From NCBI GenBank assembly GCA_003024785.1, contig PUQB01000043.1, forward strand, positions 682,001 to 746,000: 64,000 nucleotides of DNA. The letters are read 5' to 3'. Under the pieces are notes generated by a model. The model was not told where the DNA came from. It made no database searches and was given only the letters and a program-made list of their open reading frames with translations. A program made the translations under genes and the position numbers. This DNA comes from Selaginella tamariscina. Lineage: Eukaryota; Streptophyta; Lycopodiopsida; Selaginellales; Selaginellaceae. Shown piece by piece: positions 21,269 to 34,319 of this stretch. Positions within the stretch are counted from its first letter, which is position 1. Each line of letters begins with the position of its first letter.

Positions 21269-24200
21269 TTAGTGAGTTCCATGAGTGGAAGTACACGCTT
21301 GGAGAAGTCTTGTATGAATCGTCTATAGAAGTTTGCAAAGCCAAGGAAACATTGTATGTCTCAAATAGACTTGGGCCTCTCCCTTTCCACGATAGTCATC
21401 ACCTTGTGCATGTCCATGGAAACGCCAGCAGGAGAGATGATGTAGCCCAAGAACTCCACAATATCCCTGTCAAAAAACACTTCTCCAACTTTGTATACAT
21501 GTCATGCTTGCGAAGCTTCTGTAGAACTAGTCGTACATTCTTGTCATGTGTTGTCTGGTCCTTGGAGAAAATCAAAATGTCATCGAGGTAGATCACCACA
21601 AACTGGTCTAAGATGTCGCGAAAGATGTTTTTCACCATGTGTTGGAACATGGCTGGGGCATTTGTAAGTCTGAAAGGCATCACCGTGTACTCGAAATGTC
21701 CATACCTTGTACGAAAGGCAGTCTCCACTCATTGCCTGGATGAATCCGTACAAGATTATAAGCTTCTCGTAAGTCGATCTTTGTGAACACCTTTACTTCT
21801 CATAGCCGATCGAGAAGTTCCAGGATCAATAACAATGGGTATCGGTTTCGATGGTGACTTGATTCAAACCCCTGTAATCCACAACCAAACCCAAACTCTC
21901 ATCTTTCTTCTTGACAAAGAAGGTAAGTGCTCATGCAGGGATTTTCAGTGACGAATGAAGCCGGATGCCAAGTTGTCCTCAATGTACTGACGAAGAACCT
22001 CCAATTCTGTAGGTGACAGTGCATAAATTGGTCCGAACGGTGGAGTCTTCCCTTCCGCAAGATCGATAGGACAGTCGTAGGATCTGTGAATAGGAAGAAC
22101 TGCAGCCTTGTGCTTATCAAAAATGTCTGAAAGGAGTGATACTTAAATGGCAGGGAAGAAATAGGAGAAGGAGAAGGAGATTAAAAAATAGAAGAGTCAG
22201 ATACAGAAAAGGTAGAAGAGGATGTAGGAGTTACTTGAAAAGCAAAAAGATGAAAAGGAGCAGGATTAGTGGCAAGTTCATGCATAGTAGTGGTAAGAAC
22301 GCAGAGAGGAGAAGGAGGGAGCTATGAATGAAAAAGAGGAAGGATCATGGGAGATGGAACAGAAGCAGAGTAATGAAAAGAGACAGGATTGGAGAAAACT
22401 TGTGCTGATGTTGACGAGTGTACAGAATTGGAAGAGTGAATGCACAGGAATGAGGAGAGCCTGCGAATGTGCTAACAAACTGACAGGAGGTGAATCCTAT
22501 TGAGGAGGAACCTTCGACACTAATACAGGATTGAAGAACCATGTACAGGAATTTGTGAACTTACAGGAGTGGAGAGAGCCTGCGAATGTGTTGATGAATT
22601 GACATGAGGTGAATCCTGTCGAGGAGGAGTCTTCAACACTGATACAGGAATAGGCACGGTCAATCCTGTAGCTTGTACCACCTTAAACACTAAGGTCATA
22701 TCCTGCACACAGGAAGGTACAGGATTAATCCTGGCTGCCGAAGAGGAAAACATAAGTGTCTTAGACCTCCAGTCGATCTGAGGATTTGCAACCACAAACC
22801 ATAGCATGCCCAAAACGATGAGAGTCATCCGAGTCTTGATCAAGTTGAAGGAAATCGAATAGTTAAATGCGCCATGAGTGCAAGAGAAAGGTGTGGTAGC
22901 ATAGGTAACTGCACTAGAAGCAATCAGACGACCATCTGCAACCTTTATAGGAACTGCACGCTTCAACTTCACCACCGGAATGCCATGTTGAGTTGCAAAA
23001 GTGTCATCCATGAAGCATGCATTTGCACCAGTGTCCAACAGGGCAAACTCCTTGAGCTGTCAATTATTGAGGCGAATGTGTACAGAAAACTTGAGTGATG
23101 GAATGGTGTGAACAGCACTAATGGAGCCTGCACCTACGTCCAACTTCGCAACTCCTAGACGAAGTGGACATTCAAGTTTTCTGACTGAACTTCAGCTTTA
23201 ATTTCATGCGTCTTGAACTTCCTGACTTTAATAAGACATTTTGCCCGCCATAGGAACTACTCCAAAAGATGTCGTAGGAATATGTTTGCTACAGCTACAA
23301 GATTGGTTTGCAGGAACTGTTGATGGGATTTTTCCTGACGACGCTCGAACAAACGGTTATCGCAATGAACGGCATGTTGCATGATCTCCGCTAAGGTTTG
23401 GGCATCAGGTAACGTAAGGAGAAGGTCCTTCATGTCATCCCTCAACCCAAAATGGAAGTGTTCAATCAATGCAATCTCATCCCATGGAATGTTCATGCAA
23501 AGTTGCTGAAATTCGGATGCATAAACGGAAGTTAGTCGGAATCTTTGTGTGAGTTTCCTTAACTTCGTGCACGGAACAGTACTTATCAGGATCTCCAAAG
23601 CAGGCTTCAAAGGCAGCCACGAATCCTTCAAAGTCTTCCATCAATGGGTCATCACGCACCAGCAAAGGGGTAACCTAAGCCCGTGGGGATCCAATAGTAA
23701 GGATGTCAAAAGGCCAACCTTTTGTGCATCAGTCGAGTAGCGGCATGGTTACATGCGAATCAAAAGCCTAATATGATTAAGAAAATCTTAGAAATTGGCA
23801 CGATTGCCACTGAACTTCTCTGGCATGCTAATCTTTGGCTGAAGAAGAGTTTGATGAAGAAGAAACACGGATGCTTAAGAGAGAGCTTGCGCAGCAGCCT
23901 TGGAGGATGCATCAGCAGCTACATGCGCTGCGTTAGTGGAAACTTGCAGATTTATGACCACTTGGCGCAAAGTGGCCAGCTCATGAAGCAACATTTGGTG
24001 CTTGCGTTGAAATTGCTCAAAATTTGCCATGATCCATGAAAGAAAGAAGGAAAACAAGGGAGAAAAGTTAAGGAAAAAAAAGTAACTGAAAATCGAGGAG
24101 CTATGAAATCAATTACTATATCAAACTATCAAGCTATGATCCAAGAGTAAGGAGGCTTGACTCAAGAGCAGGATAAGAATTAGGAACAAGACGAGAACAT

Positions 24201-24518
24201 GAGGTAAGAAGCGAGATAAAAACAAGACAAGAATGATTGTAGAATGACTGATGTTGATAATAACTGATTGTACAACAATTAGGTCGGAGCTTTTATGCTC
24301 ACAACTCCAAGAGCTAATCTAAGCATGAGCTAAAAATATACTCCAAGAGCTAATCTAGTTATGAGTTAAAAATAATGTCCCTTATCCTATAGGCATATCC
24401 TGTATCCTGTATTGGGTTGTTGTAGGTATTTCCTGTAGGCATATCCTATATCCCGTATCTGTATCCTGTATCGGGTCGTGATGTATCCTGTATTCTGTAT
24501 CCTGTATTGGTCGTGACA
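21269..24518 (-). mobile_element. Ty3 chromovirus half-element F (5' LTR, gag, PR, RT)
   Basis: The 5' half of a Ty3/gypsy element on the minus strand: LTR 24,127-24,518, gag from about 24,031 to 23,260, protease about 23,050-22,760, proline/serine linker about 22,700-22,500, RT about 22,020-21,285 with [16 protein letters not shown]. The coding parts are interrupted by frameshifts and stops. It stops abruptly at about 21,270, at the RT/RNase H boundary. The missing 3' half matches element A at 43,929-46,406 (see findings). Confidence 0.85.
24127..24518 (-). repeat. LTR of element F
   Basis: About 392 bp, bounded by TATCAAGC (degenerate TGTCAAGC) and GGTCGTGACA in plus orientation. It shares the GAGCATAAAAGCTCC promoter-like block and GGATAT-type short repeats with the LTRs at 46, 49, 53, 56 and 62 kb. 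Its flank CCAACTTAGTGG belongs to the 73-bp array. Confidence 0.8.
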
Positions 24519-25320
24519 CCAACTTAGTGGCCTGTCGTGATGTATCCCATATCCTGTATCTTATATCGGGTCATGACACCAACCTTAGTGGCCTGAGTTT
24601 CATGTGTACAAGGTCTATTTAGGGTCTATTTAGGTAAAGACAAGTGCGCCAACCTTAGTGGCCTGAGCTTCATGGTTGTACACATGTGATCTGAACTTCA
24701 TGGTTGTACACATGTGATCAAGGGGTCTATTTAGGTAAAGACAAGTGCGCCAACCTTAGTAAACTGAGCTTCATGGTTGTACACATGTGATCGAGGGGTT
24801 TATTTAGGTAAAGACAAGTGCGCCAACCTTAGTAAATTGAGCTTCATGGTTGTACACATGTGATCGAGGGGTCTATTTAAGTAAAGACAAGATCGAGGGG
24901 TCTATTTAGGTAAAGACAAGTGCGCCAACCTTAGTAAACTGAGCTTCATGGTTGTACACATGTGATCGAGGGGTCTATTTAGGTAAAGACAAGTGCGCCA
25001 ACCTTAGTAAACTGAGCTTCATGGTTGTACACATGTGATCGAGGGGTCTATTTAGGTAAAGACAAGTGCGCCAACCTTAGTAAACTAAGCTTCATGGTTG
25101 TACACATGTGATCGAGGGGTCTATTTAGGTAAAGACAAGTGCGTCAACCTTAGTAAACTAAGCTTCATGGTTGTACACATGTGATCGAGGGTCTATTTAA
25201 GTAAAGACAAGATCGAGGGGTCTATTTAGGTAAAGACAAGTGCGCCAACCTTAGTAAACTGAGCTTCATGGTTGTACATAAGTGATCGAGGGGTTTATTT
25301 AGGTAAAGACAAGTTTGCTA
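24519..25320. repeat. 73-bp tandem array (about 10 units)
   Basis: The unit contains GGGGTCTATTTAGGTAAAGA, then CAAGTGCGCCAACCTTAGTA, then CATGGTTGTACACATGTGAT. Starts at 24,723 and 24,796 are exactly 73 bp apart. Some units carry an extra 28-bp sub-duplication (near 24,869-24,897 and 25,185-25,215). The array lies directly downstream (minus orientation) of a tRNA-Met-like primer-binding site and a 161-bp LTR. Related units occur at 42,650-42,780, 46,407-46,811 and 56,530-56,680. Confidence 0.9.
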
Positions 25321-25394
25321 ACCTTAATGGCTTGAGCTTAACTCACAAGTTCACCCTTGATGGAAATTGAACTTGAGACCACTCTAATATCAAA

Positions 25395-25555
25395 TGTTAG
25401 AACTTTTCCCTCTCCCCTTAAACCAGCTAGACAAAGGGCCAATTGGTGTTTATGAGAGGGCCCCTGGTCATGATGACCCAATTACACTTGAGTCTTTCCC
25501 ACATATCTCACAATCTTTACCCATGTGGTCAACCCACAAGGTTAGAACTATGACA
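25395..25555 (-). repeat. 161-bp LTR of TRIM-like element (5' LTR)
   Basis: In minus orientation it runs TGTCATAGTTCTAACC...GTTCTAACA. The next bases inward (TTTGATATTAGAGTGGTCTC) resemble the tRNA-Met PBS (TGGTATCAGAGC...GGTC). Its outer flank TCTAT pairs with TCTAG beyond the partner LTR at 63,052-63,212. Confidence 0.75.
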
Positions 25556-28500
25556 ATAGATGTCATAGGTACAAATGAATTCTTCCATCAATTAACATAG
25601 TCATTGTTACGGCTGATCAGTTCCGCTATTTTCATAACACCAAAGTGACTAGTAAGCGGAGTGTCATGATGAGATTACAGCACTTGAAGTCAAGCATCAC
25701 TGGTGAAACATAAACCAAGTCATTACGGAGAATCAAACTATTGACAATTTGAAACAAATCATAATCGAGTCATGAGACGGATGGAGTGTTACTTGCGAGG
25801 TGACTCAAGATATCCTGAGCTAGTGGATTAGAGACAAGTTCAGAGTAGATAGTGTTGAGAAGGCCAAAGCCAAAGAGTGCAACATGAACTGCAAGTGCTT
25901 GGAGGCGTTTAAGACTAAGTACCACTTGCTTTTGTTTGTCAAACTCAACGTCACTAGCATGTGGTGCCAAATACATTCATGGGAAAGCACGTCGGTTTGA
26001 ACTTGCTGAGTGCCGAATTGATATTTGACCTCAAAGTTAAACCCAGAGAGGATCTAATGGGTCCAACAAACTTAATGTCGATTCAAAACTTAAGCTTGAG
26101 AGAAATATATCAAGTTTTAGTGATGTTGGTTACTTGTGTGGGGAGCCTTTAAGAAACCTTCACCACTCTTGAAAGCAATCCACAAGAGTTAGAAGTTCTT
26201 TATCATGAATCTCATAATTAATCTCCATAGTTATGAACTTGCGTGAGTGGAATACTACAAGGTGTAGATCGCTATCAGAGCCGTACTAATAAAGAATACC
26301 ACTCAAAGCAAAATTAGATGCATTTGTCTTCATCACAAAGGGTTTGGTCGAGTCTGGGTGAAGCAAGATCAGAGCTGAGGTAAAAGCAAACTTAAGCGTG
26401 ATAAATGCGTTCTCAGCCTTCATAAACCACTTGAACAAAATCTTCTTCTTGATGAACTGATTCAATAAAAGCACAATTTTGGAGAAGTCCTTGATGAAGT
26501 GCCAGTAAAAATTGGCAAAGTTGACGAAATATTTGACCTAAATTCAATATTTCCCACTCAAGAATTGTGTGCACCTTGGCTAGGTCCATGGAGATTCCAA
26601 TGTGTGACACTATGTATCCCAAAAACTTGAATTGTTCATGATGAAACTGACATTTCTTCAACTTGGCATAGAGACCATGTTATCAAAATCTTTTCAGAAC
26701 TTGATGGACATTTTGCTGATGTTCCTCCTCCGTCTTTGACAAAATAAAAATGTTGTCCAAGTAGATAATCACAAACTAGTCAAGAAAGTCACGAAAAATG
26801 TTGTTGGCCATATATTAAAGGCATCACCGTGTATTTAAAATGCCCATAGCATGTACGAAAAGCAGTTTTTCATTCGTCACTAGGGCATAGATAATAAACA
26901 CCTTCATTGACAAGGTCAATCTTCATAAGTAATGGGCCCCATGAAGATGCTTAAGAATCTCGGAGATAAGAGATAAAGGATATTGATTATGAATGATGAT
27001 CTTGTTCAACTTGTAATAGTCAACCACCAATCAAAGAAAGCCATCCTTTTACGTGACAAAGAAGATAGAAGCGCTAGTTGGAGACTTGGAATGACGAATG
27101 AAATCGATAGCTAGGTTGTCGTTAATGTATTCTCGCAAAGCTTCAAGCTTAAGTGGAGAAAGATTATAGTTTGGACCAAACGAAAGTGTCTTATCTTTAA
27201 TAGTATCAATTGGACAATCATATAGACGATGTTCAGGAAGATGATTGGTTTGGACCTTGTTGAATACATTTATAAACTCATGGTACGCAGACAGTAAGGA
27301 ACTAAAAGCAAATGTCAAAAATGGAATCACCATCATGACAAAAATCGTGTTGGATTGAGTACGGCTAGCATAGATAAATTTTACCAAAGAAATAGTCGAG
27401 ATACTTATTGGGGATGTCATTGGAGTTGAATTCGAAGTTGATGTCGATCGAGATGCAAGACATTGCTAGGCTGAAGTCATGGCTAGAGCCAGAGATGGTG
27501 ATGAAGTCAGAATCAAAGTCGAAGTCAGAGTCAGAGTTAAAGTCAAAGTTGAAGCCAAAGATGGAGATACAAAAGTGTTGCTAGGAACTAGAGGTGCTAA
27601 AATGTGGTCAGGAGTCAAGTTGCAGAGGTAGTGCTAGCAGTTAGAGTTGCCAAGATACAACCAAGAGTTGGAAAGAACAGAAGCTAAAGCAAAAACAACT
27701 AAGCTACAAATTGCCCAATCATTATGTTGATTAAGGGTCTCAAACCAAGGAAGACCAAGAATAATAAGAGTGTCGAGAATTGAAGTGATGTTGAAGGAGA
27801 CCAAACACAAGATATTACCAAGGGTGACCATGAGGGGCACCATTTCTTTAGTAATATTGTCGGACGTCATTGGTCTTCCATCAATAACCATCAACTCAAT
27901 CAAATTGAACGTGAATGAAGCTTCAAATTATGTTGTTGGATGAAGAGGCAATCCATCAAGTTGCTAGTTGCACTATTGTCAAGTAGAGTTGCTACATTAA
28001 CTTGAATACCGTTAGATGTCGAGATAGTAATCAAACAAAGAAAGGGCTTGCTAGTGTTCATTGTCGTGATCACAGGTAAAACTACCATCAAAGAAGAAAT
28101 ATTTGGAGCAAACTTGTAACGGTTCAATTGGAATGCTCCTATTTGGACTGGACCTTCTCATTTTTCAACTTGGCCAAGGGACCATCCACTACCTTAGCTT
28201 GAATTCATTGTCAATTTGGGCACTTAACAATTTGGTGTTTGTCCTTACCATATTAAAACCACAAGTTTACTTGAAGATGTCATTGTCACTCAGCTTGTGT
28301 CAATGGTCCTCATGGTCGAAGAACATCCACTTGCATTGGTTTGGCATTAGAAGATAGAGTGGTCAGTGACTCTTGCACTATTAGAGTTGGAGTACAAAAT
28401 ATTTGTTAAGAACATTTCTCTTGACATCACTCAAAAAGTCAATTGTCGCAACGCTGCTTGAGCAACAGCTTTGTTTAAAGAATTTGAGTCTTCAAGAGTG

Positions 28501-28900
28501 AGTAGAAAATCCTTGATATTGTCACAAAGATCTTCCCTGAATTGATCACAAAGGGCAGTGTCATCCCAAATGATGTCACATGAAAATAAAAAGCATATTT
28601 GAATGCTATGCAGGAACCTTGCCGTAATTGTTGAAGCTTGGTTACCACCATGCACTCACGGTCAAGATCACTGAAGGTAGCTTCAAAGGCTTGGAAAAAC
28701 GTATCCCATGAGTTCAAGAGTGATGAGTCCTTCTCAAGTAAAGGTGTAAACCACTTTAAAGTTGCATTGGTGAGGAGTGTGCCTACAAGACCCACTTATG
28801 CTATAGTTGTAAGGTACCAATGCAATGTAATCGAAAGACCAATTAAACTTGATTCATAAAACCCCAAATTGTGACCTTGAGTCATCAAACTTGGCTAGTA
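25556..28900 (-). mobile_element. Old Ty3 element G, main part (gag to start of integrase)
   Basis: A diverged minus-strand gypsy element: gag about 28,860-28,430 (KWFTPLLEKDSS), protease region about 28,120-27,640 (VATLLDNSATSNLMD), RT about 27,420-26,600 (SFGPNYNLSPLKLEALREYI, FKFLGYIVSHIGISMD), RNase H about 26,474-26,286 (LLHPDSTKPFVMKTNASNFA), and the integrase zinc-finger region about 25,700-25,556 (HDTPLTSHFGV...FICTYDI). Many stops are present. The integrase breaks off at the 161-bp LTR and resumes at 63,213 on the plus strand. Confidence 0.8.
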
Positions 28901-28989
28901 AGTTGACTTTTGATTCTGAAACCCATGATGAGGATGACTGTTGCTATAGATTTTGTTGCAGTCATTGATTTGCAAGCTGTAGCTGTAGT

Positions 28990-29990
28990 TCAAATTGTTA
29001 GGAACCAAGCTGAGAAGACAGAAAGAAGTTGGATTACAAAGATTGGAATAAAATAAAAGGTTTAGCTCTTAAATTGGCGTTGAACCATAACCTTGATCAC
29101 GTCCACCCTTATGTACTTGGCTAACTTTAGTGACCCTTATCTATATCCATATTCTTATCCTAAACTTTAGTGATCCTTATCAATATCTGTATTCATAACT
29201 TTATAAGTATCTATATCCATGTGACGTAGTCAGATCATCACACCCAGTAGCTTTTGGGTACTTAAATTCAACCACACTAGAAATGGCTCTTAAAGTTAAA
29301 AAGAAAAGGTTTCATGTTGATTAACCAACCAAAACAATAGCTTTTCAAAACTATGTTTTTTGTAATGTTCATATATAAGAGTAGTCTCATCGGCAATATT
29401 AAAGTATGACATGTGATATATATGTAATCCAATCAGATGGCCATTTTGCTTATAAATGGTACTATAGTGTTCTTAGCATAGTCCCTTAGTATTACACATT
29501 ATATAATACACATCAGTGCAATTAGACACATGTAAGAATTTACATACTTATAATTACATAAAAGGGTCTCCCAAAACCATAGGAACCCTTCAAAGGGTAC
29601 TTTGCCCTTCAAATAGATGTAAAAAAATATTAAACCTTCAGTAAAGGGAAATGATATTTAATAAAACCTTCATTAGGAAAAACATTTAAATTACAACCCT
29701 TTAAAAGAATGGCTAAGTAATTATAAAAATATTAAGGCTAATTTGGGTTTAATTAGTGAATAAATAATTTTGATTAAAGAAAATAAATGAATGACTAAGA
29801 TTAGTTTCAATTTAGAGGAGCGACAATGCCTGCATCGTGTGCCACACCCAACAATGACACAATGCCCAAAAGATGGGGAGGCCTAAAAAGGACACCATGC
29901 ATGCTGATTTGAGTAAGTTTTTTAGCTCTAATAGCTTAGTTAAAGAAAGAAGATAGAGAAAGGGAAAAGATGAATTAGTCACTAAGAAGC
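28990..29990. other. AT-rich DNA, possible decayed LTR of element G
   Basis: It contains imperfect repeats of CTTTAGTGA(C/T)CCTTAT with TATCTATATCCAT (about 29,120-29,220), which could be remains of an LTR. No gene recognised. Confidence 0.3.
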
Positions 29991-30900
29991 CTATAAGATT
30001 TAAGAAGACTTGATTGATTAGTTATCCATGGCTTCAACAAGTTGACATTTATCCAAATGAAAGAATGAAATGCTCTTATTACTTGAAGCAAAAATGGATA
30101 ATGTGTTCATTAAAGAGGGATGCAAGAAAGGAGTTATGAGGACCCATGCAGACTCAGAAAATCATAAGAGAGCAACATTTCTTCATCAAGCTAAATCTAA
30201 AGCACTTGCAGAGAGAGCTGTTCCAAACTATTTAAAGACCATGAATTTACAAAAACAATAACAGGTCATTGCTTTATTAAGATAGCTTATCAAGTTACTT
30301 AACAACGGGATTCCTTGGAAAGATTTTTAATGGATTGTTTTTCCATAGATTCATGGAGACTCATGTGATACTCAGCTTATACAAATACAAAAGCAAGTAA
30401 AGCTTTTCTATTTGTTGCACACATGGCTTATTATCAAAAATTAAGTCCCTTCTTTGGTTTTTAGTGGATGACTCCACTAATAATAGGCTGGAACACCATT
30501 TGATTTTCTACGTGAGATTTTTATTAGATGATAAGGAAGTACTTGAAGCTTGTAGCTTATAGCTTGTGTAGATGGAACAACAAGTACACTTTATAATAAA
30601 ATGCTTTCATGCATTGAGGAGTCGGGGTTATCTATGGAGAAGTTTATTGGTATTGCTATAGATGGTTGTAGCACCATGTGAGGTCAAAGAGCAGGTTTGG
30701 TTACACTATTGAAGCTCATCTTGTGATAATGCATTGTGTGGGTCATAAGGAAGCTTTAGTTGCAAACGATTCTTCCAACTTCTTTCTAATTTTCAAGCAA
30801 CTTGAAACTTTAGCATGAAAAGTAGGAAGCTTGGTTGGCAACACAAAGGCTATAGCTTCTTCATTCTGCTCAACAAATCTATAAGCTTAAGAAGTTGAAC
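29985..30900 (+). pseudogene. hAT/ZNF862-like transposase relic
   Basis: Plus-strand fragments in shifting frames give a TTF/BED-like finger region (MDNVFIKEGCKKGVMRTHAD then a His/Cys context at about 30,060-30,200), AVPNYLKTMNLQKQ, then a DDSTNNRLEHHLIFYVRFL block (about 30,465-30,530). A CVGHKEALVAND block (about 30,733-30,770) corresponds to the conserved VHCxxHRxxLA of hAT transposases. Order and spacing fit the ZNF862/C17orf113-type hAT family. Stops and frameshifts show it is dead. Confidence 0.6.
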
Positions 30901-30999
30901 TTACTTCAGATACTCACGTGTGATGACTTTCAACATAAAAGACAAAGTTAATTCAATCCTTAAAAAAACAAAAAACTACAAGCTCTTCCAAGTTGGAGC

Positions 31000-33400
31000 A
31001 TGCCTAAAACAATGTTAAAGGAAATCAATTAGTAAGAATAACCCCTTATTAAAATTAATCTACTTTTACCAATATTAGTGATACTATTTACCATAAAAAT
31101 GTAAAATAAAATAATATTTTCCAAAATTAAATCAAATTACCAAAAAATAGAATTATAATTTACATTTATAATTTTTAATAAATTTGAACTTCATGAGAAG
31201 AAAATCATATATATAAGTTTAGTTGGAATGGGGAATATTTTAAGAAAAACTAAATTTTACTAACTTTAAAAGATTTTAAAGATAATGATTAATTAACTAA
31301 TTTAAACCTAATCTTTTAAATAATCAGTTCACTAATCTTTTTAGAAACTTTTTTGAATATAACCTTTTTTTCCCCTATAAATACATAACATGTATTATGG
31401 TTGCGTACTAAGATGGATGCATATGTACCTGCTATAGTAACATGTGGTTTGGTTGGATTTTGGTTTTCTTTAAGTGTTGAATGATAAGCATGAGAAGATA
31501 AAGATGATGGATCTATACAATATCGAAGCAGATAAATGTTCTAAGGACGCAAAGAGGAAAATTAAAAAAATAAAAGAAATCGAAAAGAAATATAAGATGT
31601 TGGAGTTAATAGTTTTAGAAGTTCCAGTTTAAAATATATAATATTTAAAAATATGTTCTAATAATTATAATTTTGTTTAAGATTTTTTTTAAATGGTCTT
31701 AACTATTTATCTTAAATGTTATTAATAACAATAAATTTAAAATTATTAATAATATGGTAAAAGTTATTTCTTAGCCTAAGTATATTAATTGTGTATCATC
31801 AAACCACCTTTAATATATTACTTTTAATTAATAAGATTTGTAAAAACATAACTTTAGAAATTTGCATGTGCATTTATATATTTTTTAGTATTACACTAAT
31901 TACACCTATACATAGTGTGGATTATATATATAGTATTCATAAACAAAAGAGACACACTCGCACAAGACAACCAAGATAGCCTAAGTTTGTCAAACAACAC
32001 ACACACTCAAGTCCATATATTTGAACATGTACATAGAGCATATATCACATTATAATGGGCTAAATTCACACATGGTCAAAATTATTAAATTTCTAGATTT
32101 ATTTATTTTCTTAAAACACATCTAAAGGAAACAATTCTAAATGCATTAATGATTCTATTAATTCTAATGCATTAACATATTTGTTTCACATACATGGGTT
32201 TAGACTCAAATTTTTAAAAGATTCTATATATTTAATACAATGGTGATATCAAATTAAATAATAAATTTTAATGAATAAGTTGCCGATGCAAACCTACTTA
32301 ATATGAAAATTTATAAGAGCAATATACACACACACACACACATATAATAGATACACACACAAAGGTTTTATTCTGGGTAGTTTTTATAACTCTTAAATAC
32401 CCAAAATAATTTTAGTAAATGTATACCCTTATGATATTTCATACCAATTATTTTTTTAAATTTTTAATTTTTAATCTAAACAGAAGATTGTTAATATAAT
32501 TAATTGAAGGTATAAATAAAAATCTTTTATAAATTTTAATTTCACATTAATATCTTAATAAGTGTAAGGAATTTTAATTTGTAATATCTTTAATCCTTTT
32601 ACATTATATGGCCATTCAAATATCATACCTAACTATATTGTATATACTTCTAAAGTATCGTATTCATAAATTTAATTTTATATACCTTAGTTATTAAGTA
32701 CAGTAAATATTATTTTTATAATTAAAAAAAACCCTTGAAATGCACCCACCTACTCTATACACCTTAACATAATGAATTTCCTCAAAATAGATTGTGTCAC
32801 AAATCACCAGAATATATCAATGATAACACTATAATATGTCTTGGGAACTAATACCAAAATATGCTTTGGGAGTTGATACTAGAATATAGCTTAGGATATT
32901 CATTGTATAATAAATTTACATAACAGTCTCAAATCTTGTTATACATGCAATTTACCATGTCATACATGCAATATAGCATATGCCTTGGGGTTCATTTATC
33001 CCATATTAAAAGGAATGACCTAAAAGCAATATATAAAGATACCCAGAATAAAGATAAAAGCATTTTAATTCAACACAAGTTATGGATTGTTATTGTGTTT
33101 AATTAATTATTTTTTATTATCTTTTCTGTTTATAAAAAGATTTGATATTCTAATTCATATTCTTTTTTGGTTCAGCCTTAACAGTTTATATTGGAATTTT
33201 AAAAATCAAATTAAATTTTTATTACTAAGGCATTGATTATAATAATTTAACAAGATTATAATCGTATGATTTCCAAATTGGATTATTTGCACACCAAGTT
33301 TAATGGTTTAGAATAAGACAATTAACAATTCATGGTACAAAAAAAGAGTTACAACTCATTCACATCAAGGAGTGGCGAGATTAAAAGAGTTAAAAATTGA
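31000..33400. other. AT-rich DNA without recognised genes
   Basis: Long A/T-rich stretches. A CA microsatellite is at about 32,322-32,345. No coding signal, LTR or terminal inverted repeat seen. Confidence 0.4.
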
Positions 33401-33469
33401 TTAGGTTAGTAGAGGAGCTATCAAAACAAGTGTGACAACTTCAAGGTAAGCCCTCAAACTTGGGTGCTA

Positions 33470-34310
33470 TTACAGGCACATGTGAGTTTAAGGTCAGCTT
33501 ACCAGAGAAGTTCAATGATAATAAGTTTCATTTCCGTGAATTTATAAATTAAATTTGCTTGATTATCCAAATGAATCTTAATTGTTACTTTGACAATCAA
33601 TTAAAAGTAGGCTTGGTCAATTTATAGCTCATTAGGACTGCACAATCATGGTTCATCCCCTTTTAGAAAAAAAGTTTCCCCTACTGGACAATTTTGAGAA
33701 ATTTGTTTAAGAGATGAAGAATTACTTGGTAAAACCTATAATGTTCACACTATAGTCAACAAAATCTATCAATTCACCTAAAGTAATCATTATATATTTG
33801 TGTATGTTTTCTTTTAACATGTGATATACTATAGAGTGAGGAAGTCTAGATGGATTAGTTTCAAAAAGAATTATGTAATAATGTGAAAGACTTTCTATTA
33901 ACATACATGAGAAATCAAAGTCCCTTATTAAAGTCATTAATCATGTCGTTCAATGTGATTTAAGTATTACTTAAAATCTCAATTAAAACTTGAATATACT
34001 TATGTAACAGTAGTAGCATCACCATTAGTACCACAAATGGTAGCTCATGCCCCAATGTTCAGTTCCCAGAATGCTATAAACCTTTAATTGTAACCAAGAA
34101 GGAACATTGTAAAATTAATGTTGGTGGTTTTGGTTACATTGTGATAAATTGCCTCAATAAGCCAAACACACAATCAACTCTACCCTAGGGACCTAGACAT
34201 GTTTATGTTGTAACCCACCATAGAAACATGCCTTGCCCATATCTCCATGATATAGTTAAGGCATCATGACCCCTTGAGGAATCACCCTCATTCAGGAGTA
34301 CAAGGGTACC
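33470..34310 (+). pseudogene. Ty3 gag fossil
   Basis: FKVSLPEKFNDNKFHFREFI at about 33,489-33,548 aligns with the gag start of the intact family (PEKF.GN...FQGF). Next comes a region matching the SPRAWVAPLLE segment (AQSWFIPF), and about 34,110-34,160 retains a broken zinc-knuckle-like region. Heavily mutated; no LTR or pol found beside it. Confidence 0.6.
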
Positions 34311-34319
34311 TTAACCCAT

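Noticed and set aside
22136..22327. Arg/Lys-rich open frame on the plus strand
   Set aside because: It is the complement of the Pro/Ser-rich linker coding sequence of half-element F; the same antisense frame occurs at 59,242-59,433 in E.
24519..25320. Regular repeats that could suggest a CRISPR-like array
   Set aside because: Units are head-to-tail 73-mers without unique spacers, in a plant nuclear retroelement context.
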